Positions 23,774 to 32,932 of a DNA stretch of 64,000 nucleotides are shown here, piece after piece. Below the pieces are notes generated by a model. It saw only the letters and a program-made list of their open reading frames with translations, was not told where the DNA came from and made no database searches. Numbering within the stretch: the stretch's first letter is position 1; each line of letters begins with the position of its first letter. Source of the DNA: IDS-8 sp040902105 (GTDB lineage Bacteria > Pseudomonadota > Gammaproteobacteria > Steroidobacterales > Woeseiaceae); the NCBI GenBank assembly GCA_040902105.1, contig JBBDXW010000058.1, positions 27,281 to 91,280 of the forward strand. Direction: 5' to 3'. Made by a program: the position numbers and the translations under genes.

Positions 23774-26098
23774 TTACGCCTTTACCCTGCAGAGTTCAGC
23801 CGCCGCCCCCAGCCGCTCGCCTATAGTCAGGTCCGCCCGCACGTAGACGACAGTATTTTTCCCTTGGACTTTCCATTTGCCGCGTTTTTCGTTCGGATTG
23901 CGGACGCTCACGTACCCAGCCCGGTCGAACTGGTGTGGCAGAGCGCGTTGCGCCTTCGCGCTGAGTAGCGCGCTGATCGTGTCGTCTTCGGTCATCGCGT
24001 TCGCCGTGCGCAATTGCTCAACCGTCACCGCGTCCGGATTCCCGAGTGCGTCTAGCAGCCCGACGAGTTCAGAATCCTCGGGGGCGATGCCGGCTCCTAC
24101 GATTTGCCAAAACGTGTCCGTCTTCGGTGGCGGCGCCTTCGGGTCGAAGCCCGACAAGTCGAATTCATGCAAATAGGTTGCGACGTGTTCGAGTCCGCCT
24201 TCGCCGCGATACCAACCCCACAAGCCATTCCAATATTCGTCGTTGAAGTCAGCTTTGTCCGCATCGCTCCATGCAACGAAATGCCGGCGGTCGTCGGCCG
24301 GCAGATAGATACCGTCGAGTTTATGGTTCGTGGTGATGATGACGCCCAGGACGTTGACGACCGAATACTCCCGGATGTGCTTCTCGTCGACCGACAGCAC
24401 ATCAGGGGGCGCGGCGATGTAGCTCTTGGAGTGATCGTAAAAACTGAAGCGATCGACGGCGCCAAGGTCCCGTGCTTCGCTCACGCGCAGAATGACGGAC
24501 TTTATCCAAGCGTTGAATCTCCCCAGCATCTGCGGCGGAGATATTTCGTTAAAGTTCCAGTGCCCGACGGCAATTTTTACGGGCTCAAGCAGCGTGTCCT
24601 TTCCGATGCCCTGAGGGCCACCTAACACTAGTGCGTGATTGATCTTGTTCCCAGGCGACTGCACGCGTTGCGCGAACCATTTGACGAGATGCTCGGCGTC
24701 GTCGGGATAGACGCGTTTAACGTGGTCGAGCCAGGGGCCGGCCTTCGTCGCATCGCCGCCCGCAAGCCGGGGCGCAGCCCGGTACAGGTTATAGACACGC
24801 TTGCCTTTGGCCCTGAGCCATCCACTTTCCGCAACGATTTCATTCTCGATGACCTCACCACGGCCCGGGTCCCACGTCATTTGATTGACGGCCCGATGCA
24901 GGTCCAACCAGGCAGCCGGCAATAGCTCGCCTATTTTTTTGTCCCGCAGATTGCCGTTAATGCTTGCGACCGGAAGATGCTGCCGGGTCACGCGATCGAT
25001 ATAAGTATGCTGCGGGAGGTAGGCATAATAGCCGTGCAGCGGGCTTGGGCTCATTGCCTGCGGCGACTCTATAGCCTTGAAGTCGTCGGCTCCCGGCGGC
25101 TCGCAATGCAGGCGCCGCTGTTGATCCGCGTCCGGCGCCCAGCCGCCGGCTGTCGCCCGATTCCACAATGCGCCGATTCCCGGGCCGTCCCTGTCGTCGG
25201 CTTCGACCCATTTTGCCTCAACCTCGGCGCGGCAACTGGCGTATGCACTTTTATCCGCCCGCCACGCGGACGAGGACCACTCGACGAGAATATCCAGCCA
25301 GGTGGCTTCGTCCGTGAACACCGTGGATTTGCGCCACGATCGGCGAAATTCCCAAAGTGTTTCGAGCCATTTTTCGCGATCATCATTTCCGTGCAGGTGT
25401 GGCGTCATTTCGCGCGCGTCAGCTTCCATTAACGCATGCGGCTTGCCGGCTGCCTCGGAAACTTTCTTTTCTTTAACACTTGCAGGAGGTATGGCGGCGA
25501 CAATTTCGTCCCACGCATACCGCGGCTGGATCGACCATTCGCAGAGTCGCACGCGGAACGGAGCCGCGGGGTTCTTCTTGTGCAGAAAACCGGGCAGGCG
25601 AAGCACGCGCGCGCAGTCCTTCGCCCTCGGGTCTGAACCGAATAGGTCTACCATTGTTTGCTGCACCGCTTCCCACGCATCGCGGTCATCGGTAGCCGTC
25701 AGCAAGTAACGGTGGAATTTTCCGGGCGAGCTTTCGACGACGATGTGCGGCGCAAGCGGAAGTGCGGGCGCGCCGTCGTCATCCTCTTGGAAGATCGCTC
25801 GCGCGGCCTTGAAGTCGGCCGTGCCTCGTTTCTGACCGCGCATTTCGTTGACGGTCACGAATACGCCAGCGCCGGCCGCGTTCAATCGCTGTAGCTCGGG
25901 CCAACGTTCCCGCAACGTGCCGGGAAGGACTCTGGCCAGCGGGTCGCGCTTTGGTTTTTTACCGTCAGTGAATGTCTGAAAGATAACTCGCGCAGCGTGT
26001 GCAGGTTCGTCTGTCAGCAACGAGAGGAAGGCGGCGGCTTCGTCGTAGCCGATCAAATTACGTTTTGGTTCTGGCCGGGCTTCGGTTACACTAGTCAC
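23774..26098 (-). CDS. Primase/helicase replication protein (DUF5906-type)
   Basis: A 774-residue replication initiator-type protein. The N-terminal half (about 80-200) resembles RepB-like primase-polymerase domains (HIVVESSPGKFHRYLL, then RVLRLPGFLHKK). A linker follows, then a superfamily 3-like helicase with Walker A GGPQGIGKDT (493-502) and an IITTNHKL sensor-like segment. The C-terminus may be a winged helix. It would unwind and prime the excised element. Start is GTG 26098 with GGAG upstream. P4-like satellites and small phages both carry such proteins. Confidence 0.88.
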   Translation of the reverse strand: MTSVTEARPEPKRNLIGYDEAAAFLSLLTDEPAHAARVIFQTFTDGKKPKRDPLARVLPGTLRERWPELQRLNAAGAGVFVTVNEMRGQKRGTADFKAARAIFQEDDDGAPALPLAPHIVVESSPGKFHRYLLTATDDRDAWEAVQQTMVDLFGSDPRAKDCARVLRLPGFLHKKNPAAPFRVRLCEWSIQPRYAWDEIVAAIPPASVKEKKVSEAAGKPHALMEADAREMTPHLHGNDDREKWLETLWEFRRSWRKSTVFTDEATWLDILVEWSSSAWRADKSAYASCRAEVEAKWVEADDRDGPGIGALWNRATAGGWAPDADQQRRLHCEPPGADDFKAIESPQAMSPSPLHGYYAYLPQHTYIDRVTRQHLPVASINGNLRDKKIGELLPAAWLDLHRAVNQMTWDPGRGEVIENEIVAESGWLRAKGKRVYNLYRAAPRLAGGDATKAGPWLDHVKRVYPDDAEHLVKWFAQRVQSPGNKINHALVLGGPQGIGKDTLLEPVKIAVGHWNFNEISPPQMLGRFNAWIKSVILRVSEARDLGAVDRFSFYDHSKSYIAAPPDVLSVDEKHIREYSVVNVLGVIITTNHKLDGIYLPADDRRHFVAWSDADKADFNDEYWNGLWGWYRGEGGLEHVATYLHEFDLSGFDPKAPPPKTDTFWQIVGAGIAPEDSELVGLLDALGNPDAVTVEQLRTANAMTEDDTISALLSAKAQRALPHQFDRAGYVSVRNPNEKRGKWKVQGKNTVVYVRADLTIGERLGAAAELCRVKA

Positions 26099-26109
26099 GC
26101 GTTATCTCC

Positions 26110-26146
26110 GAAAGCCGCGGTTTGCCTGTCCAGCGCCGCGGCTTTC
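26110..26146. promoter_or_regulatory. Hairpin between alpA and primase genes
   Basis: GAAAGCCGCGG and CCGCGGCTTTC form 11 perfect base pairs around a 15-base loop, just upstream of the GGAG site of the primase gene. No long T-run follows on the minus strand, so attenuation or RNA processing is as likely as termination. Confidence 0.5.
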
Positions 26147-26161
26147 TATTTGGGGAAGGGG

Positions 26162-26395
26162 TCAGGCGGCTGAAGCTTCGCGACGCGATTCGCACGAGGC
26201 CAAAAAATTATTGAGGGTGCTTTCTCGCCAACCGACGCAACGCGCGGAGATTTTCAGCGGCGGCGGGAGCCGGCCCTCGCGGACCAGCGCATAGACGGAT
26301 ACACGCGACTTGTACCCGAGCTTGGCGGCCGCGGCGGGCGGGCGCAGTATTCGGTCATCACGTGGAGTAGCAGCGGCAGTAGCAATCGTTTTCAT
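26162..26395 (-). CDS. AlpA-family transcriptional regulator / excision activator
   Basis: A 77-residue protein with the AlpA pattern: RILRPPAAAAKLGYKSRVSV (MerR-like winged HTH, recognition in the second helix), then REGRLPPPLKISARCVGWRE and a final helix. AlpA proteins activate integrase/excisionase or replication genes of P4-like elements. It lies between integrase and primase, the usual satellite arrangement. Confidence 0.85.
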   Translation of the reverse strand: MKTIATAAATPRDDRILRPPAAAAKLGYKSRVSVYALVREGRLPPPLKISARCVGWRESTLNNFLASCESRREASAA

Positions 26396-26703
26396 TGCGA
26401 GAAGCCCTCAATCAAACTTGAGCGGCCTCCCGCGGTTTTGCCAAACCGTTTTGAGGATTGCGGCCCCGTGCAGGGCTGTTCGAATCACCGTGTGCTCGGC
26501 CGGGGAAGCGACTCCCCATTTGTCTGACGGCCAATCAGCGTTGCCGCTGAAAGTCACATTGTCGCCGGTCTAACCGTTTTCTTATCGTGCTAACAAACTA
26601 GAACACTTTCGATAAAACGCGAAACTGGCTTATTAACAATCAATAGTTTGCGGCGACTTTTGCCCGTTTTACGGGTCGCGCCGTGCGCAAAAACGCGCAA
26701 ACG
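26396..26703. other. 308-base intergenic region upstream of alpA
   Basis: No credible gene. The part at about 26575-26650 is AT-rich. On the minus strand TTGTTA (26634-26639) and TTTTAT (26612-26617), 16 bases apart, make a possible promoter for alpA. A short GCGCAAAAACGCGC palindrome lies near 26690. This is the likely control region. Confidence 0.4.
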
Positions 26704-27888
26704 CTATCGACGTGGAGCGCAGTGCCTTGCCCATGCGGCCATGAGCTTGCGGCGTTTGTCGAACAAATCGCCGCGTCGGTAAGCCGCCTCCGCCTTGTCG
26801 CGGATCGTGTGCGCCAGGGCCATTTCAACCACGTCGCCGGGAAAGCTCGTTGTCTCCGCGGCCCAGTCGCGGAAGCTCGACCGGAAGCCGTGAACCGTTA
26901 TGTCACTTCGGCCCATTCGGCGAAGCACTGCCAGCATCGCCCAAGCTGACAGGTGCCCGTCATCCAGCGGCCATATATAAGTGTCGCCTGCCCCTTTCTG
27001 AGCTTTCAGCGCCCGAATGGCGGCGGCTGAGAGCGGTACGCGATGTTCCCGGCCCGATTTCATGCGGCCGGCGGGAATCGTCCACACCTTCGCCTGCCAG
27101 TCGATTTCGACCCATTCAGCGGCAATGACTTCGCTGGTCCGGGTGGCGGTTGCGATCGTGAATTCTAGCGCCCTGGCGGCTGTGCCTTTCCTTCGGCCCA
27201 GCCGGCGCATGAAGGCGGGCAGCTTCGCGAAAGCCAGCGCCGCATGGTGCCCGGCGCGCTTCACCTTCGACGGCTTCGGCAGCAGCTTGTCCAGGCGCCC
27301 TTTCCAGCGTGCAGGATTCTCGCCCGTTCGCAGGCCCCGCGCGCTGGCGTAGTCCAGCACGCTTTCTATGCGCCCGCGCAACCGGCTGGCGGTTTCGGCT
27401 TTCGTCGTCCAGATCGGTTCGAGCACGCGCAGTACGTGGCCCTGTGTCACGTCCTGCACTGGCAGGCTGCCCATGACCGGACTGGCGAAGCGTTCGAGCG
27501 TGGATTGCCACTGCCCGGCATGTTTGGCTGATTTCCAGCCGGGCGCGTGAGCTTTGATGTAGGCCGCGGCGCACTGGTCGAAGGTCATGGCGTCGCCGGC
27601 CTGGGCGCGCTGTTCTGCGCGCTCGTGGCGGCGTGCAGCGATAGGGTCGCCGCCCGCTTCAACGATGGCGCGGCACTCCTTCGCGCGGTCGCGTGCCGTG
27701 CTGAGCGCGACTGTCGACACCGGGCCAAGCCCCATATCCCGCAGCTTGTAGCTGGCCCGGTCCCGCCAGCGGAATATCCAAGACTTCCCGCCCGCCTTCG
27801 TCACTCGCAGGTAAAGCCCGCCGCCGTCATTGTGCAGCCCCGGTTCCGTCGCTCGTTTAACGTCCGTCTGCGTCAGTTTCGTTCGCAT
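26704..27888 (-). CDS. int: Tyrosine integrase, P4/CP4-57 type
   Basis: A 394-residue site-specific recombinase. It has an N-terminal DUF4102-like arm-binding domain (GLHNDGGGLYLRVTKAGGKS), a core-binding domain, and a catalytic domain with Arg250 (ATRTSE), His333 and Arg336 (HGFR), His360 and Tyr370. All catalytic residues are present, so it should be active. ATG 27888 has GGAG upstream. It lies about 140 bases from attR and reads away from it. It would integrate the element into the tRNA-Ser 3' end. Confidence 0.95.
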   Translation of the reverse strand: MRTKLTQTDVKRATEPGLHNDGGGLYLRVTKAGGKSWIFRWRDRASYKLRDMGLGPVSTVALSTARDRAKECRAIVEAGGDPIAARRHERAEQRAQAGDAMTFDQCAAAYIKAHAPGWKSAKHAGQWQSTLERFASPVMGSLPVQDVTQGHVLRVLEPIWTTKAETASRLRGRIESVLDYASARGLRTGENPARWKGRLDKLLPKPSKVKRAGHHAALAFAKLPAFMRRLGRRKGTAARALEFTIATATRTSEVIAAEWVEIDWQAKVWTIPAGRMKSGREHRVPLSAAAIRALKAQKGAGDTYIWPLDDGHLSAWAMLAVLRRMGRSDITVHGFRSSFRDWAAETTSFPGDVVEMALAHTIRDKAEAAYRRGDLFDKRRKLMAAWARHCAPRR

Positions 27889-28030
27889 ATGTAAAGTCTC
27901 CGTTGGACTCACTCGCCCATACCTGTGCCCATACACAGACCATACATGTTACTACAAACTAGGACAACTAGAGACAGTAAGTGATTGATTCCGTTGCTAC
28001 AGCCCGCGCCGTTATTGGGCTTGTCGCGGA

Positions 28031-28044
28031 CACCCTCTCCGCCA
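28031..28044. repeat. attR core of element B
   Basis: An exact copy of the last 14 bases of tRNA-Ser (CACCCTCTCCGCCA). It marks the right end of the element; host sequence follows. Confidence 0.88.
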
Positions 28045-28431
28045 ATCAAGGGCCCCGATCGAAGCCATTTTCAAATGGCGAAGGGGGTGCGTTGATGAAC
28101 TCTTCGGCCGATCCGGGTGCGCGACGCACACCGGCTGCGATGCGGATCCTGAGCGGCCGGCAATCGCAGCGTCCCGCTGTCACACAATCGCAACGGCGAA
28201 ACGCTGTCGTGAGAAACAAACTGCGCTTGGGGCCGTCAGGTCGCCTAGAGTTATTTCCATTATTAAAGAGGCACTTGCACCATGAACCTCAAGGAATTTA
28301 CTAACTTTTTCTCCCGCCGGGCCCCGCCTGTCGCCGTCCCCCTCGCCGCTGCCTGCTGTCGCAACGTGGCGACGCTATGAATTCACGTATGACAGTGTTA
28401 AAAATATCGACTCACGCGACATAAAGAAAAA
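28045..28431. other. 387-base region between attR and hybrid kinase gene
   Basis: No confident gene apart from a weak 32-codon frame (28282-28380). A short stem (CCATTTTCAAATGG, about 28066-28079) is seen. The last 60 bases are AT-rich and probably hold the kinase promoter. Confidence 0.4.
28282..28380 (+). CDS. Possible small protein, 32 aa
   Basis: A frame starting MNLKEFTNFFSRR and ending in a Pro/Ala/Val stretch with two adjacent cysteines. AGAGG lies about 12 bases upstream. It could be a leader peptide or chance. There is no comparative evidence here. Confidence 0.22.
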   Translation: MNLKEFTNFFSRRAPPVAVPLAAACCRNVATL

Positions 28432-31400
28432 ATGGAGCGAATCGTGCCCACGAGGACAGTGCTCCGCAAATTGATGGATCAGGTGGCCAACGCGACGTCA
28501 CTGCAGGACGTGTACGACGGCGCACTGACTTGCCTGCACGAGACACTGGATGTCAAACGCGCATCTGTCCTTGTTTACAACCAGAACGGCGTTATGCAGT
28601 TCGTCGCGTGGACCGGTCTCTCCGAACGGTATCGGCAAGCGGTCGAAGGCCATTCGCCGTGGTCGGCCGATGACACCGACGCCGCATCGATTGCCGTCAG
28701 CGATGTAAGGACTGCGCCGGAGCTCGCGTGCTGGTTGCCCGTGTTCGAACAGGAACAGATCGGCGCGCTGGCATTTATCCCTCTCCGTTTCGGCCAGAAG
28801 TTGCTCGGCAAGTTCATGGTGTATTACCGCGATCCGCACTCTTTCACAGCAGATGAAGTCGCCGTGGTCGAAACCATCGCCGGACACGTCGCCTTCGCCA
28901 TCGAGCACCACCGCATGGCCGGGCAGCTGGAATCGCGGCTGGCGGCCGAACTCAAGTCACGGACACATTCAGAAATCGAGGCGGGGCTGCGGCAGCAGAA
29001 CGAGCAGCGACTGCAGATGGCGCTCACTGCGGGAAACATGTGTGCGTGGGAATGGGATATCCCGAGCGGACAAATCCAGTGGTCCGAGGAATTGCACGAA
29101 ATGTTCGGTCTCGATGCCGAAGCGTTTTCCGGCCCGCTCGACGCCTATCAGCAACATATACATCCGGACGATCGTCCGCGTATACAGGGCGAGATCGATC
29201 GCATGCTTCGCGAGCGGCATGCGAATTACCACCTCGAATACCGGCTGGTCCCACCGGACGGTGCACTGCGTTGGGTCGCCTCCCGGGGACGCGCTATTTT
29301 CGATCACGAAGGCCAGGCGACGCGAATGGTAGGCGTCTGCACCGACATTTCGGAGCGGAAGCGCCTGGAACTGTCGAAGGAATTTCTCGCTGAAGCCAGC
29401 CGCATTCTTACAACGACCCTGAAACCCGAGGACACCATCAGGAATCTTGCACAGCTTGTCGTGCCGCGCCTTGCGGACTGGTGCATCATCCAGGTTGTCG
29501 ACGACCAGGGCGAGATCAGGCCGGTTGAACTCGCGCATAGCGACCCGGAAAAGATCGAGATAGCATGGCAGATCGCGCAGCGCTGGCGGGCGCCGTCGGA
29601 GCACGGCTCGGCGGCGACTGCGGTACGGACCGGCGAATCAACCCTGGTGTCGCATATCGAACCGCATATGCTCACCGCCCGGGCTTCGGACGACGAACAC
29701 CTGCGGATCCTCGAATCGTTCGGCCTGCAATCCGCGATTACCGTTCCGCTCAGTGCACGCGGCCGAAAGCTCGGCGCGCTCACGTTACTGACAGCCGAAT
29801 CGAAGAGAGTCTACGATACGACGGATCTCCGTTTCGCGCAGGAAATCGCAAGCTGGGCTGCACTTGCGATCGACAACGCAGAGCTGCACCGCGAAACCGA
29901 AAACGCGCGCGCCGTCGCCGAACGTTCGCGGGAGTTTCTGCAAATTCTCGCGAAGGTCAGCGACGATCTCGCCTCGGCGCTGGACCCCGACGCCGCCCTG
30001 AAACAACTCGCAAGCCGGCTTGTCGGCACCCTCTCCGATTACTGCATCACCTATTCCAGTGACGGCACGACGATCAAGCGCCTTGGCCTCGCTCACTGTG
30101 ATGCCGCGAAACTGCCGCTGGTCGAGGCGCTTTGCGAAGCCGGCGCGCCGACGCTCGACGACCAGTGGGGCGCCGGCGCGGTCATTCGTACCGGCGAAGC
30201 CATGCTGACCGAAGACGTTTCGCTGGAAATGCTGCGGGAGAGAACCCAGAACGCGCGCCATCTGCAGGCTGTACAGGCACTGGCCCCGTGCTCGGCAATC
30301 ATCGTGCCCTTGCGCGCGCGCGGCCGCACGCTCGGCGCAATCGCGCTTGTCACCGCAGCCGAATCGCAACGTCATTACGACCAGGACGATCTGAAACTTG
30401 CTCGCGAACTGGCGAGCCGCGCTGCCCTTCTGGTCGATAACGCGCGACTCTACGGCCAGGCACGAGCGGCAATCCGGGCTCGCGACGACATGATCGCGGT
30501 CGTCTCACACGACCTCAGGAGTCCCTTGCAATCGATTTCGAGCGCGGCGACCTTGCTCGAGTTCGAAAGCCAGGGCGGCTCTGCCGACAGGAGTCTCGAG
30601 GCTATTAAACTTGCGACGTCGCAAATGGACAGGCTGTTGCAGGATTTGCTCGACCTCTCTTTAATCGATGCGGGTCAACTCACGGTGACCAGGGAACTGA
30701 CGGAGACCGCTACGCTGATCGATGAAGCCCGTACGATGTTCGACCCGCTGGCGAGAGAGAGATCCGTGCGGCTCGAATGCAATGTCGCAGAGAGCCTTCC
30801 GCAGATTCGTATCGATCGAAATCGCATGCAGCAGGCGTTAGCCAATCTGCTCGGCAATGCGCTGAAATTCGTACCCGCCGGCGGCAAGATCGTCCTGAGC
30901 GCGAGCCGGACCGGCGACAGCGTTCGCGTAGCCGTCTCCGACACCGGCCCGGGCATTGCGGAAGAGGACCTCGCCCGGGTATTCGACCGGTTCTGGAGGG
31001 CCGACCGGCGCAGGGAACGCGGCATCGGCCTTGGCCTGACCGTAGCGCAGGGGATCGTACAGGCGCACGGCGGCCAGATAGGCGTAGAAAGCCGTAAAGG
31101 GGAAGGCAGCACCTTCTATATCCTGCTCGATGCCGTAGTACCGGTCCGCAAAAGGGCGGCGGAAATTCGGCGGAGGGAGGGCCCGGTCCTGGTCGTCGAT
31201 GACGACGAGCCGTTCAGAACGGAAATCGTCGCGGCATTGCAACAGTCGGGATATGCCGTCGTTAGCGCAGGCGATGGGCGCGAGGCGCTCGAGTACCTGC
31301 GCGGCGACAACGTTCCTGCCCTGGTCATCCTCGACATGATGATGCCGCTGATGGAGGGCTGGAGCCTGTTCGAGGCCGTGAAGCGTGAGCCCCGTCTTGC

Positions 31401-31578
31401 GTCGGTTCCCATCGTGCTGCTGTCGTGCCTCAGCGATAACCAGGAATTTGTACCGCCACCGGATGTCAGCGGCTATCTGAACAAGCCGCTGCGCATGAAA
31501 AAACTGCTCAGCATTGCAGCCGAACACTGCCGCAGTTCCCAGGTCAATATCGACGGCAATTTCGGCGGTCACGCCTGA
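28432..31578 (+). CDS. Hybrid sensor histidine kinase (GAF-PAS-GAF-GAF-HisKA-HATPase-REC)
   Basis: A 1048-residue signalling protein with no clear transmembrane helix, so probably cytoplasmic. GAF at about 10-165; PAS with PAC at about 195-310 (WEWDIPSGQIQWSEELHEMF); GAF domains at about 325-485 and 505-675. HisKA has VSHDLRSPLQ with phospho-acceptor His693. The HATPase N box is LANLLGNALKF and the G boxes are DTGPGI and GIGLGLT. The C-terminal receiver (about 918-1040) has acidic VVDDDE, phospho-acceptor Asp968 and Lys1018. All key residues are present. Input signal and output partner unknown. Confidence 0.92.
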   Translation: MERIVPTRTVLRKLMDQVANATSLQDVYDGALTCLHETLDVKRASVLVYNQNGVMQFVAWTGLSERYRQAVEGHSPWSADDTDAASIAVSDVRTAPELACWLPVFEQEQIGALAFIPLRFGQKLLGKFMVYYRDPHSFTADEVAVVETIAGHVAFAIEHHRMAGQLESRLAAELKSRTHSEIEAGLRQQNEQRLQMALTAGNMCAWEWDIPSGQIQWSEELHEMFGLDAEAFSGPLDAYQQHIHPDDRPRIQGEIDRMLRERHANYHLEYRLVPPDGALRWVASRGRAIFDHEGQATRMVGVCTDISERKRLELSKEFLAEASRILTTTLKPEDTIRNLAQLVVPRLADWCIIQVVDDQGEIRPVELAHSDPEKIEIAWQIAQRWRAPSEHGSAATAVRTGESTLVSHIEPHMLTARASDDEHLRILESFGLQSAITVPLSARGRKLGALTLLTAESKRVYDTTDLRFAQEIASWAALAIDNAELHRETENARAVAERSREFLQILAKVSDDLASALDPDAALKQLASRLVGTLSDYCITYSSDGTTIKRLGLAHCDAAKLPLVEALCEAGAPTLDDQWGAGAVIRTGEAMLTEDVSLEMLRERTQNARHLQAVQALAPCSAIIVPLRARGRTLGAIALVTAAESQRHYDQDDLKLARELASRAALLVDNARLYGQARAAIRARDDMIAVVSHDLRSPLQSISSAATLLEFESQGGSADRSLEAIKLATSQMDRLLQDLLDLSLIDAGQLTVTRELTETATLIDEARTMFDPLARERSVRLECNVAESLPQIRIDRNRMQQALANLLGNALKFVPAGGKIVLSASRTGDSVRVAVSDTGPGIAEEDLARVFDRFWRADRRRERGIGLGLTVAQGIVQAHGGQIGVESRKGEGSTFYILLDAVVPVRKRAAEIRRREGPVLVVDDDEPFRTEIVAALQQSGYAVVSAGDGREALEYLRGDNVPALVILDMMMPLMEGWSLFEAVKREPRLASVPIVLLSCLSDNQEFVPPPDVSGYLNKPLRMKKLLSIAAEHCRSSQVNIDGNFGGHA

Positions 31579-31713
31579 GCTTGATCACGGCGCATTGAAC
31601 TTGCTATCCCAGGCACGCGCGGCGGGAACCATGCATCGCCGGCCACGCTGGACGCGCCCTTCCCTGTCGGACACAATCGGCTCGACGCGAAGCAGGATTT
31701 CCGCGAGAGTAAC

Positions 31714-32838
31714 ATGAACAACAAAATGAGCCGGCGCGATTTCGTCATCACCACCGCAGCGGCGGGACTCGCCGCAGGTGCACCAACAGCCGGCAGTGCC
31801 CAGGCGCGTGCGACGAAGACCAGTAACCGGGTCAAGCCGGTGGTGGTTGCATCGAGCAACGGCTTCACCATGAAAAACGGCGGCAAGCTGAATTGTGTCG
31901 AGACCGCCTTCGAGCGCATCGTCAAAGGCGACGACGTACTCGACTCCCTCATCGCCGGCGTCAACATCGTCGAACTCGATCCGGAAGACGACAGCGTCGG
32001 TTACGGCGGACGCCCAAACGCCGAAGGCGTTGTCCAGCTCGATTCATGCTGTATGCACGGACCGAAAAAACAGGCCGGCGGCGTCGCGGCGCTCGAAGGC
32101 GTCAGGACACCGTCGCTGGTTGCCAGGGCCGTAATGGATCATACCGACCATCATTTGCTGGTCGGCAAAGGCGCGCAGGATTTTGCCCGGAGCTTCGGAT
32201 TCGAAATCGAGGACGATCTCAATACCGAGAAGTCCCGTCAACAGTGGCTCGAATGGAAACGCCGCATCGATCCCGAGCACTATCTGGATCCCGAGAAGCG
32301 CCTTCAGGCCGGGCGTCGTGCCGGCCTTGACATGGTTCGCGACGGAATTATCAGCGAAAACTCGTATTACGGCACGATCAACTGCAACGGCGTTAATCCG
32401 AATGGTGAAGTATGCGGTGTGACGACGACCAGCGGGCTTTCCTGGAAAATCCCCGGACGGGTCGGCGATTCGCCGATCCTCGGGGCGGGACTTTATGTCG
32501 ATGGCGCCGTCGGCGCCGCCGGATCGACCGGACGCGGCGAGGCCAATCTGTATGGACTGTGCTCCTTTCTCATCGTCGAGGAAATGCGGCGAGGACAGCA
32601 TCCGAAGGATGCCGGCATGGAAGCACTGCGCCGGATCAAGGACAACACGATCGAGCCGCGCCTGCTGAACGAACGGGGCGAACCGAACTTCAACGTGAAC
32701 TTCTACGTTGTCGACCGGATGGGGCGTTATGCCGGGGTGGCGATTTACGCCAGCGCAGACGATTCACGATATGCCCTCTGCACGGAAAATGGCGCCGAAC
32801 ATGCGATGCTTGAACCACTTCTTGAGGGTTCGGCGTAG
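31714..32838 (+). CDS. Tat-exported glycosylasparaginase-type Ntn hydrolase
   Basis: A 374-residue protein of the asparaginase-2/aspartylglucosaminidase family, which hydrolyses the Asn-GlcNAc bond or isoaspartyl peptides. The N-terminus carries a Tat signal (MSRRDFVITTAAAGLAAG). The alpha part contains DSLIAGVNIVELDPEDDSVG and YGGRPNAEGVVQLDSCCMHG. Thr221 in YYGTINCNG is the likely nucleophile freed by autoproteolysis, with VTTTSG and the Gly-rich SPILGAGLYVDG following. Exported, probably periplasmic. It has no operon partner. Confidence 0.9.
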   Translation: MNNKMSRRDFVITTAAAGLAAGAPTAGSAQARATKTSNRVKPVVVASSNGFTMKNGGKLNCVETAFERIVKGDDVLDSLIAGVNIVELDPEDDSVGYGGRPNAEGVVQLDSCCMHGPKKQAGGVAALEGVRTPSLVARAVMDHTDHHLLVGKGAQDFARSFGFEIEDDLNTEKSRQQWLEWKRRIDPEHYLDPEKRLQAGRRAGLDMVRDGIISENSYYGTINCNGVNPNGEVCGVTTTSGLSWKIPGRVGDSPILGAGLYVDGAVGAAGSTGRGEANLYGLCSFLIVEEMRRGQHPKDAGMEALRRIKDNTIEPRLLNERGEPNFNVNFYVVDRMGRYAGVAIYASADDSRYALCTENGAEHAMLEPLLEGSA

Positions 32839-32932
32839 CCAGTAACGTTGATGCCGATTCGGGTCAACCAACTCCGGCAGTTGAAATCTGCTTGAAACAA
32901 AATCGAGTTTCATAAAGCGAGGGGGAAGTTTG

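Larger units (their letters stand above)
10602..28044. mobile_element. Integrative element B in tRNA-Ser: satellite-like, or reduced prophage
   Basis: About 17.4 kb between 14-bp direct repeats. Every confident gene is on the minus strand. From attR leftwards: tyrosine integrase, AlpA, primase/helicase, HTH protein, coiled-coil protein, scaffold-like protein, a series of small overlapping genes, two large virion-type proteins, then short membrane or unknown genes separated by terminators. No terminase large subunit, portal, major capsid, tail or recognisable lysis enzyme is seen. Overlapping starts and stops without obvious pseudogenes argue against random decay. The integrase/AlpA/primase trio is typical of P4-like and PICI-type satellites. 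Confidence 0.85.

Noticed and set aside
27981..28304. 107-aa plus-strand frame across attR
   Set aside because: It spans the element-host junction, so it was created by integration; no ribosome site.
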